Below, piece by piece: positions 1 to 7,717 of a stretch of DNA of 40,136 bases. Location of the stretch: positions 1-40,136 of the forward strand of contig DATBWB010000092.1 in the NCBI GenBank assembly GCA_036514995.1. Direction: 5' to 3'. A program made the position numbers and the translations under genes. How positions within the stretch are numbered: the first letter of the stretch is position 1; each line of letters begins with the position of its first letter. This DNA is from Candidatus Acidiferrales bacterium (GTDB lineage Bacteria > Acidobacteriota > Terriglobia > Acidiferrales > DATBWB01). The notes under the pieces are model-generated. The model made no database searches. It had not been told where the DNA came from and saw nothing but the letters and a program-made list of their open reading frames with translations.

Positions 1-1
1 G

Positions 2-232
2 AGCGCGGCCGAGCTCGAGGCGCTGATCGGCGAGCGCGACTACCGGGAATTCCTCAATCCGAAGAACGAGCTGTATCGAACCATGAACATGAAGACAAAT
101 CGGCCATCGCGCGCCAGGGCCATCGAGATGATGATGAAGGAACCGAATTTGATCCGGCGGCCGATTCTGGCCCGCGGCAAAGAGATCGTGCTCGGGTTCG
201 ATGAAAAGCGCTATGCGGAAATGGCTTCATAG
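2..232 (+). CDS. ArsC/Spx-family (glutaredoxin-fold) reductase-like protein, 3' end only
   Basis: The reading frame is open from the left edge and ends at TAG 230-232, giving the last 76 residues. The fragment has the C-terminal pattern of the ArsC/Spx/YffB family: an FLNPKNELYR-like stretch, a helix with repeated Met, then LIRRPIL, a short turn and VLGFDEKRYAEM. In this family LIRRPIL holds the conserved Arg and cis-Pro that face the active site. The N-terminal CxxC or CxxS active site lies outside the window, so arsenate reductase activity cannot be separated from a Spx-like or unknown redox role. This is a different fold from the ArsC encoded at 5662-6105. The following gene begins 64 bases downstream. 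Confidence 0.8.
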   Translation, partial: SAAELEALIGERDYREFLNPKNELYRTMNMKTNRPSRARAIEMMMKEPNLIRRPILARGKEIVLGFDEKRYAEMAS

Positions 233-296
233 CGTAACTCTGTCCCGCCACGGCGGGGCGGGCTCACGAGCAAGATGAGTTCAAGGACACAGCGCC

Positions 297-794
297 GTGA
301 ACAAGCAACTCATCCGGCAGCTCATTAACGGCCAAGCCCATGACCTGGCGATCTACCCCAATCGCTCCCTGCTTGAGGTGCTTCGGGAGGAGATCAGCCT
401 CACCGGGACGAAGTGCGGCTGCGATGATTCAAGCTGCGGCTGCTGCACCGTCCTGGTGAACGGCATGCCGATGCTCTCCTGCGTGATGCTGGCGGCCAGC
501 TACCAGGAGGCCGAGATCACGACGATTGAAGGCGTCGCGCGAGAGGGGCAGCTCGACCCGCTTCAGCGCGGTTTCTGCGAAGCCGGCGGAGCGCAGTGCG
601 GATTTTGCACCCCGGGCATGATCATTACCGCGCGAGCCCTCCTTGAAGCGAACCCGAATCCCAGCCATGAGGAAATCAACCAGGCACTCGGCGGCAACCT
701 TTGCCGCTGTACGGGCTACACACAGATCCTCGAATCCATCGATCGAGCCATCCAATTGATGCGCATCCATCGGGAAGCGGCGGTAGGGAGGTAA
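297..794 (+). CDS. Molybdenum hydroxylase small subunit, two [2Fe-2S] clusters (4-hydroxybenzoyl-CoA reductase / CO dehydrogenase type)
   Basis: This 165-residue protein is the electron-transfer subunit of a xanthine oxidase-family enzyme. A plant-type ferredoxin domain comes first, with Cys in GC-x4-C-x2-C spacing (KCGCDDSSCGCC) and a fourth Cys in MLSC. A C-terminal helical domain binds the second cluster through QCGFC and LCRCTGY. An additional Cys (CGCC) sits where most relatives have Ala (CGAC). The GTG start at 297 follows an AAGGA-like site; no nearer ATG fits the domain start. The large subunit starts two bases after its stop, and the FAD subunit follows, so the order is small-large-medium. 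Subunit identity is secure; the substrate is inferred from the FAD subunit. Confidence 0.93.
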   Translation: MNKQLIRQLINGQAHDLAIYPNRSLLEVLREEISLTGTKCGCDDSSCGCCTVLVNGMPMLSCVMLAASYQEAEITTIEGVAREGQLDPLQRGFCEAGGAQCGFCTPGMIITARALLEANPNPSHEEINQALGGNLCRCTGYTQILESIDRAIQLMRIHREAAVGR

Positions 795-796
795 GC

Positions 797-3133
797 GTGG
801 CGGAGTTCACTACTATCGGCAAACGCCTCGCCATGCTTGACGCGCCCGCGAAAGTCACCGGCGCCGGCCTGTATGCCGATGACCTCAAGCTGCCCGGCAT
901 GCTGGTCGGCAAAATTCTACATAGCCCGCACCCGCATGCCCACATTCGCGCCATCCACACCGAAAAGGCTGAGGCGCTCCCCGGGGTCCATGCCGTCGCC
1001 ACCGGGCAAGATGTGCCCCGGCCCTATGGCATCCTGCCCATTGGCCATGATGAGTGCGTCTTCACGGCTGACAAAGCGCGCTACATCGGCGACAACGTTG
1101 CCGGGGTCGCCGCGGTGGACACGGCCACGGCCGAGCGAGCCCTGGAATTGATCGAAGTGGACTATGAATCGCTGCCGGCCTTTTTCGATCCCATCGAGTC
1201 CATGAAAGCCGCCGAGCACCGGCTGCACGCCGACAAGCCCAACAATATCGAAAAGGAATATCACCATGTCTTTGGCGACCCGGAAGAGGGTTTTCTTGAG
1301 GCCGCCTGCGTCCGTGAGGATCACTTTTACTGCAGCGAGGTAACCCACGCCGCCATGGAGCCCCACGCGACGCTCGCCGCCTTTGATGCGGATGGCCGGC
1401 TCACGGTGTGGTCTTCGACCCAGGTTCCCTATTACCTGCAGCGGACGCTTTCCGAAGTTCTCGAACTCCCCATGAGCCAGATTCGCGTCATCAAGCCGCT
1501 GATTGGCGGCGGCTTTGGTGGAAAGAGCGAGGTCATTTCCGTCGAAGTTGCCGCGGCGGTGCTGGCGCGCAAGGCGCAGAGGCCGGTGAAGATATGCTAC
1601 ACGCGCGAGGAGGTTTTCTACGCCCATCGCGGCCGGCCGATCACCATCATTGACTTGAAAACAGGAGTGAGCCGGGAGGGCAAAATCACCGCCGTGGAAG
1701 CGCGGGTGGTTCAAGACGGCGGCGCCTATTGCGGCTACGGCCCGGTAACGATTCTCTATTCCGGCGCGCTCTTGAACGCGATGTATCACATTCCGAACGT
1801 CCGCTATGACGGCTATCGCGTTCTGACGAACAAGCCGGCTTGTGGGGCCATGCGCGGCCACGGCACGGTGAACGTGCGCTTTGCCTTCGAGTCGCAATTG
1901 GACATGCTGGCGGAGGAGATCGGGATGGACGCGGCGGAAATTCGACGGCGCAATTTCCTGCAAGCGCCCTGCATGACGGTGAACGGCCTGCGGGTGACCA
2001 GCTATGGTTATCCGGAATGCGTGGAAAAAGTGGTGGAGCGCTCCGGCTGGCGTGAGAAGAAAGGCAAGTTGCCCTTCGGCAAAGGCATGGGCCTGGCCGG
2101 GAGCCATTACGTCAGCGGGGCGGCGAACCCCATCATTCGCTCGAACATGCCGCACACCACCGTCAACATCAAGGTGGATCGCGACGCCACGGTCACTCTC
2201 TTCAGCGGCGCTTCCGAGATTGGCCAGGGGTCGGACACGATTCAGGTTCAGCTCGTAGCCGAAGAATTGGGGGTGAGCGTCGAGCGGGTCAAACTGGTTG
2301 CGGCGGACACCGATTTGACGCCGGTGGACCTGGGCAGCTATTCGAGCCGGGTGACGTTTATGGCCGGGAATGCTTGTCTCGAAGCTGCCCGCGAGATGAA
2401 GCGCCAAATCCTGGAAGTGGTGGGCAAGCGGTTCGCCTGTCCGGCCGAGCGCATCCTTTTCCGCGATGAGCGAGTCTTTTGCCCTGACGATCCTGAGAGG
2501 GCGATGAGCTTTGAACAGGCAGTCCTCGCCGCCCTGGACGCTCCCGGCGCGCCCGATGCGCGCGCTCTGGTAGCGAAAGGAACTTATACGCCGCCGGCGG
2601 AGGCACAAGGGGGAAAATTCAAGGGCGCGGGTGTGGGGCCATCGCCGGCCTATAGCTACAGCGCGCAGGTTGCCGAGGTCACGGTCGATCCGGAAACAGG
2701 CCAGGTGACCGTTGACCGGATCATCGCCGCCCATGATTGCGGTCGTGCCTTGAACCCGCTCAGCGTCGAGGGACAGGTACAAGGCTCCGTCTGGATGGGC
2801 CTCGGGCAAGCCCTGCAGGAAGAGTTGATCTGGGAAAAGGGGCGGCTCATGAATCCTTCCATGCTCGAGTATCGCACGGCATCCACGCTCGAATCGCCGC
2901 CGATTGAGACCATCCTTGTCGAGTCAGTGGACCCCGAGGGCCCGATGGGTGCCAAGGAAGCCGGGGAAGGATCGCTAGCGGCCGCGCTCCCGGCGGTGGC
3001 CAATGCCATCTACGACGCGGTCGGCGTGCGCATCAAGAGCTTGCCGATCACGCCGGAGAAGATTCTGAAAGCGCTTCGGGAAAAAGAGAAGCAGTCGAAA
3101 GGCACTCAAAAAGATGAGCCTGCCGGAATTTGA
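797..3133 (+). CDS. Molybdenum hydroxylase large (molybdopterin-binding) subunit, 4-hydroxybenzoyl-CoA reductase alpha-like
   Basis: The 778-residue catalytic subunit of a xanthine oxidase-family enzyme should carry the molybdopterin cofactor. The N-terminal hammerhead domain begins at KRLAMLDAPAKVTG. The cofactor-contacting GGGFGGK loop is at residues 237-243, a GxGT-like loop (AMRGHGTVN) lies about residue 355, QGS-type contacts are in SEIGQGSD, and the GAKEAGE motif ends in Glu724, the position of the catalytic glutamate of the family. The frame is open further upstream, but GTG 797 is the likely start: GGGAGGT lies just before it, and upstream residues overlap the small subunit gene and look unrelated. 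The 3' end overlaps the FAD subunit gene by 20 bases, consistent with translational coupling. Confidence 0.93.
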   Translation: MAEFTTIGKRLAMLDAPAKVTGAGLYADDLKLPGMLVGKILHSPHPHAHIRAIHTEKAEALPGVHAVATGQDVPRPYGILPIGHDECVFTADKARYIGDNVAGVAAVDTATAERALELIEVDYESLPAFFDPIESMKAAEHRLHADKPNNIEKEYHHVFGDPEEGFLEAACVREDHFYCSEVTHAAMEPHATLAAFDADGRLTVWSSTQVPYYLQRTLSEVLELPMSQIRVIKPLIGGGFGGKSEVISVEVAAAVLARKAQRPVKICYTREEVFYAHRGRPITIIDLKTGVSREGKITAVEARVVQDGGAYCGYGPVTILYSGALLNAMYHIPNVRYDGYRVLTNKPACGAMRGHGTVNVRFAFESQLDMLAEEIGMDAAEIRRRNFLQAPCMTVNGLRVTSYGYPECVEKVVERSGWREKKGKLPFGKGMGLAGSHYVSGAANPIIRSNMPHTTVNIKVDRDATVTLFSGASEIGQGSDTIQVQLVAEELGVSVERVKLVAADTDLTPVDLGSYSSRVTFMAGNACLEAAREMKRQILEVVGKRFACPAERILFRDERVFCPDDPERAMSFEQAVLAALDAPGAPDARALVAKGTYTPPAEAQGGKFKGAGVGPSPAYSYSAQVAEVTVDPETGQVTVDRIIAAHDCGRALNPLSVEGQVQGSVWMGLGQALQEELIWEKGRLMNPSMLEYRTASTLESPPIETILVESVDPEGPMGAKEAGEGSLAAALPAVANAIYDAVGVRIKSLPITPEKILKALREKEKQSKGTQKDEPAGI

Positions 3134-4133
3134 GCTGGTTCGTCCGGAAACACTGGAAGAAGCCTTGCGCTTCCTGGCCGATCACGGCCGGGACACCATG
3201 GTGATCGCCGGCGGGACGGATGCGATTCCGAATTTGCGCATGAAGCTTTTTTCGCCACGATTCGTGCTGGACATCAAGGGCCTACCAGGACTTTCCGGCA
3301 TCAGCTCTTCGGCCAGCCCCGATCTAATGGGGGCCAGCGACGGCCTGCGCATCGGCGCGTTGACCACCATCACCGAGGTTGCTGAAGCGAAAGCGGTGCG
3401 GGCCGCTTACCCGGTGTTGTCGGAAGCCGCCGCCACCATTGCCAGCCCGTTGCTGCGCAACATGGGCACGATTGGCGGCAACCTGTGCCTGGAGACGCGC
3501 TGCCGGTGGTATAACCAGTCCTTTTTCTGGCGCCATGCGTGCGGCTTCTGCCTCAAGAAGGATGGCTCCATCTGCCACGTGGCGCCGGGGGGGCAGCGCT
3601 GCTGGGCCGTCTGGTCGGGTGACACCGCTCCGGCGCTGCTCACCCTCGATGGCGAGGCCGAAATCGCGAGCGTGGGTGGCCGGCGCCGCGTTCGCCTGGA
3701 TGAGTTCTACAGGAACGACGGGATGGATCGCATCCATCTGGAGCAGGAGGAGTTGCTGACAGCCGTCTATCTTCCGGCTCGCATGGCTGGCTACCGCGGC
3801 TGCTACAAGAAGTTTCGCATTCGTAATTCGATTGACTATCCGCTGGTGGGCGTGGCCGCCGCCATGAAGACGGACCGGGGTGGAACGTGCCGGGATGCGC
3901 GAGTGGCGCTCACTGCGGTCAACCCGGCGCCGTTACTCATCCGGGAGGTCGGCAGCCTGCTTGCCGGCAAGCGAATCAGCCATGAACTGCTTGAGGAAGC
4001 ATCCCGCATGGCAGCCCGCACGGGCAAGCCGCTGACGACTTCAGCTTCCACTCCGGAGTACCGCCGCGAGATCTTGAAAGTGTACACGCGCCGCGCCCTG
4101 GAAGCGGTCTGGCGCGATGGCCCTCGGGCCTGA
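3114..4133 (+). CDS. Molybdenum hydroxylase FAD subunit with extra [4Fe-4S] insert (4-hydroxybenzoyl-CoA reductase beta type)
   Basis: This 339-residue medium subunit binds FAD. It shows the family's IAGGTDAIPNLRM loop near residue 33, IGALTTI, and NMGTIGGNLC. Just after this comes a cysteine insert: Cys130, Cys146, Cys154 and Cys163, that is C-x15-C-x7-C-x8-C, within TRCRWYNQS, GFCLKKDGSICHV and GGQRC. As known for Thauera HcrB, this insert holds an additional [4Fe-4S] cluster and marks 4-hydroxybenzoyl-CoA reductase among xanthine oxidase relatives. The CO-dehydrogenase C-terminal domain ends the protein. The enzyme may therefore be a reductase drawing electrons from a low-potential donor rather than an oxidase. 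No benzoyl-CoA pathway gene or thioesterase is visible nearby, so the substrate remains unproven. Confidence 0.92.
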   Translation: MSLPEFELVRPETLEEALRFLADHGRDTMVIAGGTDAIPNLRMKLFSPRFVLDIKGLPGLSGISSSASPDLMGASDGLRIGALTTITEVAEAKAVRAAYPVLSEAAATIASPLLRNMGTIGGNLCLETRCRWYNQSFFWRHACGFCLKKDGSICHVAPGGQRCWAVWSGDTAPALLTLDGEAEIASVGGRRRVRLDEFYRNDGMDRIHLEQEELLTAVYLPARMAGYRGCYKKFRIRNSIDYPLVGVAAAMKTDRGGTCRDARVALTAVNPAPLLIREVGSLLAGKRISHELLEEASRMAARTGKPLTTSASTPEYRREILKVYTRRALEAVWRDGPRA

Positions 4134-4145
4134 CTTGGACCTTAC

Positions 4146-4997
4146 ATGTCGTATCGTGTCATCGATCTGCACGTTCACGTGCAGCCGCTCGAGATGTTCA
4201 AGCCGGAGGCGCTGGAACTGATCCGGCGCGGGCGAAAGGATTTTGACCAATTGGTCGAATGGTTCCGGAGCCCGGCCAAGTTTGTCGCTTTGCTCGACTC
4301 TATCGAAGTGGAGCGAGCGGCGTTGATCAACTACGTCAGCCCCGACGTGATCGGTTTCACGCCTGAAGTCAACGACTGGGTGGCCAAGTACGCGGCGCCA
4401 TTTCCCAAGAGACTGATCGCCGTGGGCTCCGTTCATCCCCGGTATGTTTCTGACGCGGCTGGCGAGGTGGATCGCCTGGTCACTCTGGGCATTCGCATGC
4501 TCAAGGTCCACCCGCCGCACCAGCTTCTCTACCCCAATGAATACCGGCAGGGGCTGGGCACTCAGGCGGCGATCTACGAGCGAGCGCAACACCATAACCT
4601 GCCGGTGATGTTTCACACCGGCACGTCCGTCTTCCCCGGGGCGCGGAACATCTATGCCGATCCCCTCTTTGTGGACGACGTCGCCGTGGATTTTCCGCGT
4701 CTCCGAATCATTCTTGCTCATGGCGGCCGGCCCCTCTGGATGAACAACGCTTTCTTTATCGTCCGCCGTCATCCGAATGTCTGGATGGACATTTCCAGCA
4801 TTCCGCCGCACCGGCTGCTCGAGTATTTCCCGCGACTGGAAGAGATCGCCCGGAAGGTTCTCTATGGTTCGGACTGGCCCGGGCCATCGGTGGCGAGCAT
4901 GCCGGCCAACATGGATGCCATTTGCCGGCTGAATCTTTCAGACAAGGCCAAGAGCATGATTTTCTATGACAATGCCGCAGCCCTCTTTCCTCTGTAG
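4146..4997 (+). CDS. Amidohydrolase family 2 (TIM-barrel metal-dependent hydrolase or decarboxylase)
   Basis: The 283-residue protein has the amidohydrolase-2/ACMSD-like pattern. HxH is in DLHVHVQP at residues 7-14; other pieces are KVHPPHQ near 122, MFHTGTS near 157, ILAHGG near 195 and YGSDWPG near 245, where the Asp is the usual metal ligand and base. Members hydrolyse or non-oxidatively decarboxylate cyclic and aromatic carboxylates using a metal. It starts 12 bases after the FAD subunit stop and is probably in the same operon. That neighbourhood suggests action on an aromatic or alicyclic intermediate made or used by the molybdenum enzyme, which is inference only. No signal peptide is seen. 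The specific reaction cannot be read from the sequence. Confidence 0.85.
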   Translation: MSYRVIDLHVHVQPLEMFKPEALELIRRGRKDFDQLVEWFRSPAKFVALLDSIEVERAALINYVSPDVIGFTPEVNDWVAKYAAPFPKRLIAVGSVHPRYVSDAAGEVDRLVTLGIRMLKVHPPHQLLYPNEYRQGLGTQAAIYERAQHHNLPVMFHTGTSVFPGARNIYADPLFVDDVAVDFPRLRIILAHGGRPLWMNNAFFIVRRHPNVWMDISSIPPHRLLEYFPRLEEIARKVLYGSDWPGPSVASMPANMDAICRLNLSDKAKSMIFYDNAAALFPL

Positions 4998-5134
4998 TCC
5001 CGTTCGAACCTGCTTCCCCTGGTATTCAGTTGGCTGCTCAGGCGGCCCGAGCGGCGTCCTCACCGGCACTCCTGCGTCCATGAGCAGCGATTCTGCTATC
5101 ATAACGATAAATCGTCGCGCCAGAGATAGTAACG

Positions 5135-5665
5135 ATGCTCGAAAACAGGATCATCCTGATGCAGGGCGACCTGACGGAAATGCAGGTGGAGGCGATTGTC
5201 AACGCCGCGAACAATGACCTCCAACTCGCCGGCGGGGTGGCCGGGGTGATTCGGCGCAAGGGTGGCGACCGGATTCAGAAGGAGTGCGACCAGATCGGCA
5301 CGATTTCCATAGGCGAGGCAGCGGTTACCTCGGGGGGCAATTTGAAAGCCAGCTACGTGATTCACGCGGCCAGCATGCGGCTGGGAGGGCTGACGACGCG
5401 CGAATCTTTGCGCGCCTCCACCAGCAACAGCTTGAGGCGCGCCAAGGAAAATCAAATTCACACCATCGCCTTCCCCGCGATTGGCACCGGAATCGCCGGC
5501 TTTCCGCTGCGCGAATGCGCTGAAATTATGCTGGAAGAGGTTGCGAGACATTTTGAATCGCCAACGCCTGTGGAGCGAATTTATTTTGTTCTCTTCGACT
5601 CCGACGCCCTCAAGACATTTGAAGAAGTATGGCACGAGCTGCGGCCGAAGTTTGAGAAACCATGA
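5135..5665 (+). CDS. Macro domain (ADP-ribose-binding) protein
   Basis: The whole 176-residue protein is one macro domain. Residues 7-12 (ILMQGDLT) give the adenine-contacting Asp. NAANNDL at 23-29 contacts the distal ribose, followed by the GGVAGVIRRKGG loop at 33-44. GTGIAGFPL near 117-125 forms the phosphate-binding loop. Family members bind ADP-ribose or O-acetyl-ADP-ribose, and some remove ADP-ribose from proteins; the presence of both loops supports real binding. The stop codon overlaps the start of the arsenate reductase gene (ATGA, 5662-5665), so the two are translationally coupled. The upstream gap of 137 bases suggests a separate promoter. Hydrolase activity is likely but not shown. 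Confidence 0.9.
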   Translation: MLENRIILMQGDLTEMQVEAIVNAANNDLQLAGGVAGVIRRKGGDRIQKECDQIGTISIGEAAVTSGGNLKASYVIHAASMRLGGLTTRESLRASTSNSLRRAKENQIHTIAFPAIGTGIAGFPLRECAEIMLEEVARHFESPTPVERIYFVLFDSDALKTFEEVWHELRPKFEKP

Positions 5666-6105
5666 CCCCCGATCGCGCCCGAACCGTTCGCATCGCATTT
5701 GTCTGCACCGCCAATTCCGCTCGCAGCCAAATGGCGGAGGGCCTGGCTCGCGCCATCCTGCCGGAACATATGGAAGTTTCGAGCGCCGGAACGTTTGCAT
5801 CGCGCGTTCACCCCTTGGCGATGGAGGTGATGGCGGAGCGCGGCATTGATATCCGCCACCAGCATTCCAAATCGGTGGAGGAGCTTGCGGGTGAATTCGA
5901 CTACGTGATTACGCTGTGCGATTCGGCGGCAACTGCCTGCCCGAACCTTCGCGGCAAGCGGGCCCGGCTCCATTGGCCTTTTCCCGATCCGGTGGAGTTT
6001 GACCAGGAGAACCAAGCCGAAGCCTTCCGGCGGGTGCGGGACCGTATCGAAGAGCGAATCCGGGACTGGGCCGGGCAGACCTTCCCGGCCGAGGCGGCAC
6101 CGTGA
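5662..6105 (+). CDS. arsC: Arsenate reductase, thioredoxin-coupled (low-molecular-weight phosphatase fold)
   Basis: The 147-residue protein has the P-loop CxNxxR as CTANSAR, with nucleophile Cys15 and Arg21. The redox pair Cys86 and Cys93 lies in ITLCDSAATACP with the six-residue spacing of the pI258 ArsC Cys82/Cys89 pair. A DP pair in PFPDPVEF supplies the general acid. This triad separates true ArsC from plain tyrosine phosphatases, so reduction of arsenate to arsenite with thioredoxin is the favoured role. It overlaps the macro domain gene by four bases. No arsR, arsB or acr3 is next to it, so the arsenic function is not supported by context. A copy of the short 3' motif lies six bases after the stop. 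Confidence 0.88.
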   Translation: MTPDRARTVRIAFVCTANSARSQMAEGLARAILPEHMEVSSAGTFASRVHPLAMEVMAERGIDIRHQHSKSVEELAGEFDYVITLCDSAATACPNLRGKRARLHWPFPDPVEFDQENQAEAFRRVRDRIEERIRDWAGQTFPAEAAP

Positions 6106-6111
6106 ACCAGC

Positions 6112-6124
6112 GCCGTTCCAACTT
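6112..6124 (+). repeat. 3'-end short motif, copy 1 (GCCGTTCCAACTT)
   Basis: The 13-base motif lies six bases after the arsC stop, sense to that gene. It is identical to the copy after ybaB and differs slightly from the two copies at 7659-7720. No inverted partner is visible beside this copy. Confidence 0.55.
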
Positions 6125-6200
6125 GAGAGGGCTAAGAAGGAAGGAAGACGGCAGCTTCCCACCAGCATCGCGACAGAATGGAACTCATAGGAGCAAATAG

Positions 6201-6479
6201 TTGGAAGGGCACGAGCTGGTCGAGAAGGTGCGAAGGGAATTGGAGCGCTACGAGCATCCTCTCTTTGCTTTCAGCGCCGAGCCGGCAGGCGAGCGCATCG
6301 AAGTCGAGATTCGGTTCAAGCCGCCTGGAGTGGAGGTGCACCGCTACCGGTTTCAACTCCTGCCCCGCGAGATTGAAAGCTCGCAGTTCCCCTGGAATTT
6401 TCAGCGCCAGCTCTACGACTGTCTTCACGATTACGTCGTTGAGATGTTCAACCGGAATCCTCAGATGAAAGAGTATTAG
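6201..6479 (+). CDS. Conserved-looking hypothetical protein, 92 residues
   Basis: I do not recognise a family. The protein is soluble, charged and without signal peptide, membrane segment or Cys pair. It alternates amphipathic strands (IEVEIRFKPPGVEVHRYRF) with a C-terminal helix (WNFQRQLYDCLHDYVVEMF), so a small alpha/beta domain is plausible. The proposed start is TTG 6201, with GGAG about eight bases upstream; no ATG exists in frame near it. It ends five bases before the MidA-family methyltransferase gene and is probably co-transcribed with it. The start codon is the least certain point. Confidence 0.65.
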   Translation: MEGHELVEKVRRELERYEHPLFAFSAEPAGERIEVEIRFKPPGVEVHRYRFQLLPREIESSQFPWNFQRQLYDCLHDYVVEMFNRNPQMKEY

Positions 6480-6484
6480 CGGCG

Positions 6485-7615
6485 ATGGTTCAAACGCGTC
6501 TGCGAACGCCGCTCGAAGCCGAAATCATCGAGAAGATTCGCCGCTCCGGGCCGATCACCTACTGCGAGTTTATCGAGGCCTGCCTTTATCACCGGCAGCA
6601 CGGGTACTACATGAAACAGAGGGAAGAGGCAGCCGATTTCTACACCAGCGCGGAGTTGCACCCGGTGTTTGGGCGGCTGATGGCCAGCCAGCTTGCCGAG
6701 ATGTGGACCATCCTGGGTTCGCCCGACCCTTTTTCGATCATGGAGGCGGGTTCGGGGAACGGCCGGCTGGCAGAGGCCATTCTGGCGTGGCTCTCGCGGA
6801 AGCGCCCCGAAATCTATCGTGTCGCGCGCTATGTTTCGGTGGAGCCTTCCCCGGCGGCTCGAGCAGAGCAGGAGAAGCAGTTGGGCGAACATCTTGCCGC
6901 CGGCCGAATGGTGATGGAATCGCGGATGCCGGCGGGGCCGGTCGCGGGTTGTGTTCTGTCGAACGAATTGGTGGACTCGTTTCCCGTGCACGTGGTGGCG
7001 CAGGAAGCTGGCCGGATGCAGGAGGTTTTTGTTTCGACGCGAGATGGCGAACTGGCGGAGACTGTCTCCGAGCCATCGAGTTCGGCTCTCGGGGAATATT
7101 TCTCTCGTTTCGGGATTCAACTTGCCGAAGGGCAACGTGCCGAGGCGGATCTTTGCGCACTGGCATGGATGGCGGACGTCGGGCAACGACTGGAGCGCGG
7201 TTTTGTGCTGACGATTGACTACGGATACCTCGCCAACCAACTTTTCGACGAGCGCCACTTCTCGGGAACTCTCATGGCTTACCGGCAGCATCGGGCGCAC
7301 GGGCGCCTTCTGGAGTCTCCCGGCGAGCAGGACCTGACCCACCACGTCAATTTCACTGCCCTCATCGAGGCGGGGAGAGAAAACGGTCTTGAGCTGGCCG
7401 GCCTTGCGAGCCAGATGCAATTCCTGATGGCGTTGGGGCGTGGCAACGAGTTCGCCGATCTGTACGACGAGGGCCAGTCCGAAACCGATCGCTATCGAGC
7501 GCGGCTCCAGCTCAAAACGCTGATCTACCCGGAAGGAATGGGCGAAACCTTTCGCGTGCTGATCCAACAAAAGGGCCTGGTGCCGCAAAGTCTCAGCGGA
7601 TTGGCAGGGATTTGA
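6485..7615 (+). CDS. MidA/NDUFAF7-family SAM-dependent methyltransferase
   Basis: The 376-residue protein matches the DUF185/MidA family. The N-terminal GPITYCEFIEACLYHRQHGYY region is diagnostic and is followed by DFYTSAELHPVFGRLMA. A SAM-binding glycine motif is in IMEAGSGNGRLAEAIL near residue 83, and SNELVDSFPVHVV and VLTIDYGYLANQLF sit at later strands. The mitochondrial relative NDUFAF7 symmetrically dimethylates an arginine of a complex I subunit; bacterial members probably methylate a protein, but the target here is unknown. No nuo genes are in the window. The length is normal for the family. It follows the 92-residue gene closely and is convergent with the M1-like gene. Confidence 0.88.
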   Translation: MVQTRLRTPLEAEIIEKIRRSGPITYCEFIEACLYHRQHGYYMKQREEAADFYTSAELHPVFGRLMASQLAEMWTILGSPDPFSIMEAGSGNGRLAEAILAWLSRKRPEIYRVARYVSVEPSPAARAEQEKQLGEHLAAGRMVMESRMPAGPVAGCVLSNELVDSFPVHVVAQEAGRMQEVFVSTRDGELAETVSEPSSSALGEYFSRFGIQLAEGQRAEADLCALAWMADVGQRLERGFVLTIDYGYLANQLFDERHFSGTLMAYRQHRAHGRLLESPGEQDLTHHVNFTALIEAGRENGLELAGLASQMQFLMALGRGNEFADLYDEGQSETDRYRARLQLKTLIYPEGMGETFRVLIQQKGLVPQSLSGLAGI

Positions 7616-7658
7616 TGGGAAACGCAGGCCGGGCGGAAGCTCGATGCGGGCGGGAAGC

Positions 7659-7680
7659 GCCGTTCCTACTTGTTGGAACG
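7659..7680 (+). repeat. 3'-end short motif, copy 2, with hairpin
   Basis: GCCGTTCCTACTT at 7659-7671 differs from copy 1 at one base, and lies 43 bases after the methyltransferase stop in the sense direction. It continues into TTGGAACG, so CGTTCC at 7661-7666 pairs with GGAACG at 7675-7680 across an eight-base loop. In this convergent gap the hairpin could help end transcripts from either side. Confidence 0.5.
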
Positions 7681-7703
7681 AGATGCACGGGAAATAGCTC
7701 GAA

Positions 7704-7717
7704 CCAGTTGGAACGGG
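7704..7717 (-). repeat. 3'-end short motif, copy 3 (CCCGTTCCAACTGG)
   Basis: Read on the minus strand, the motif begins directly after the TAG of the M1-like gene and is sense to it. Eleven core bases (CCGTTCCAACT) match copies 1 and 4. Confidence 0.5.

Noticed and set aside
917-2809. 630-codon open frame on the minus strand opposite the molybdenum enzyme gene
   Set aside because: The plus strand carries a full catalytic subunit with all motifs; the antisense frame has no recognisable domain and is a by-product of high GC at third positions.
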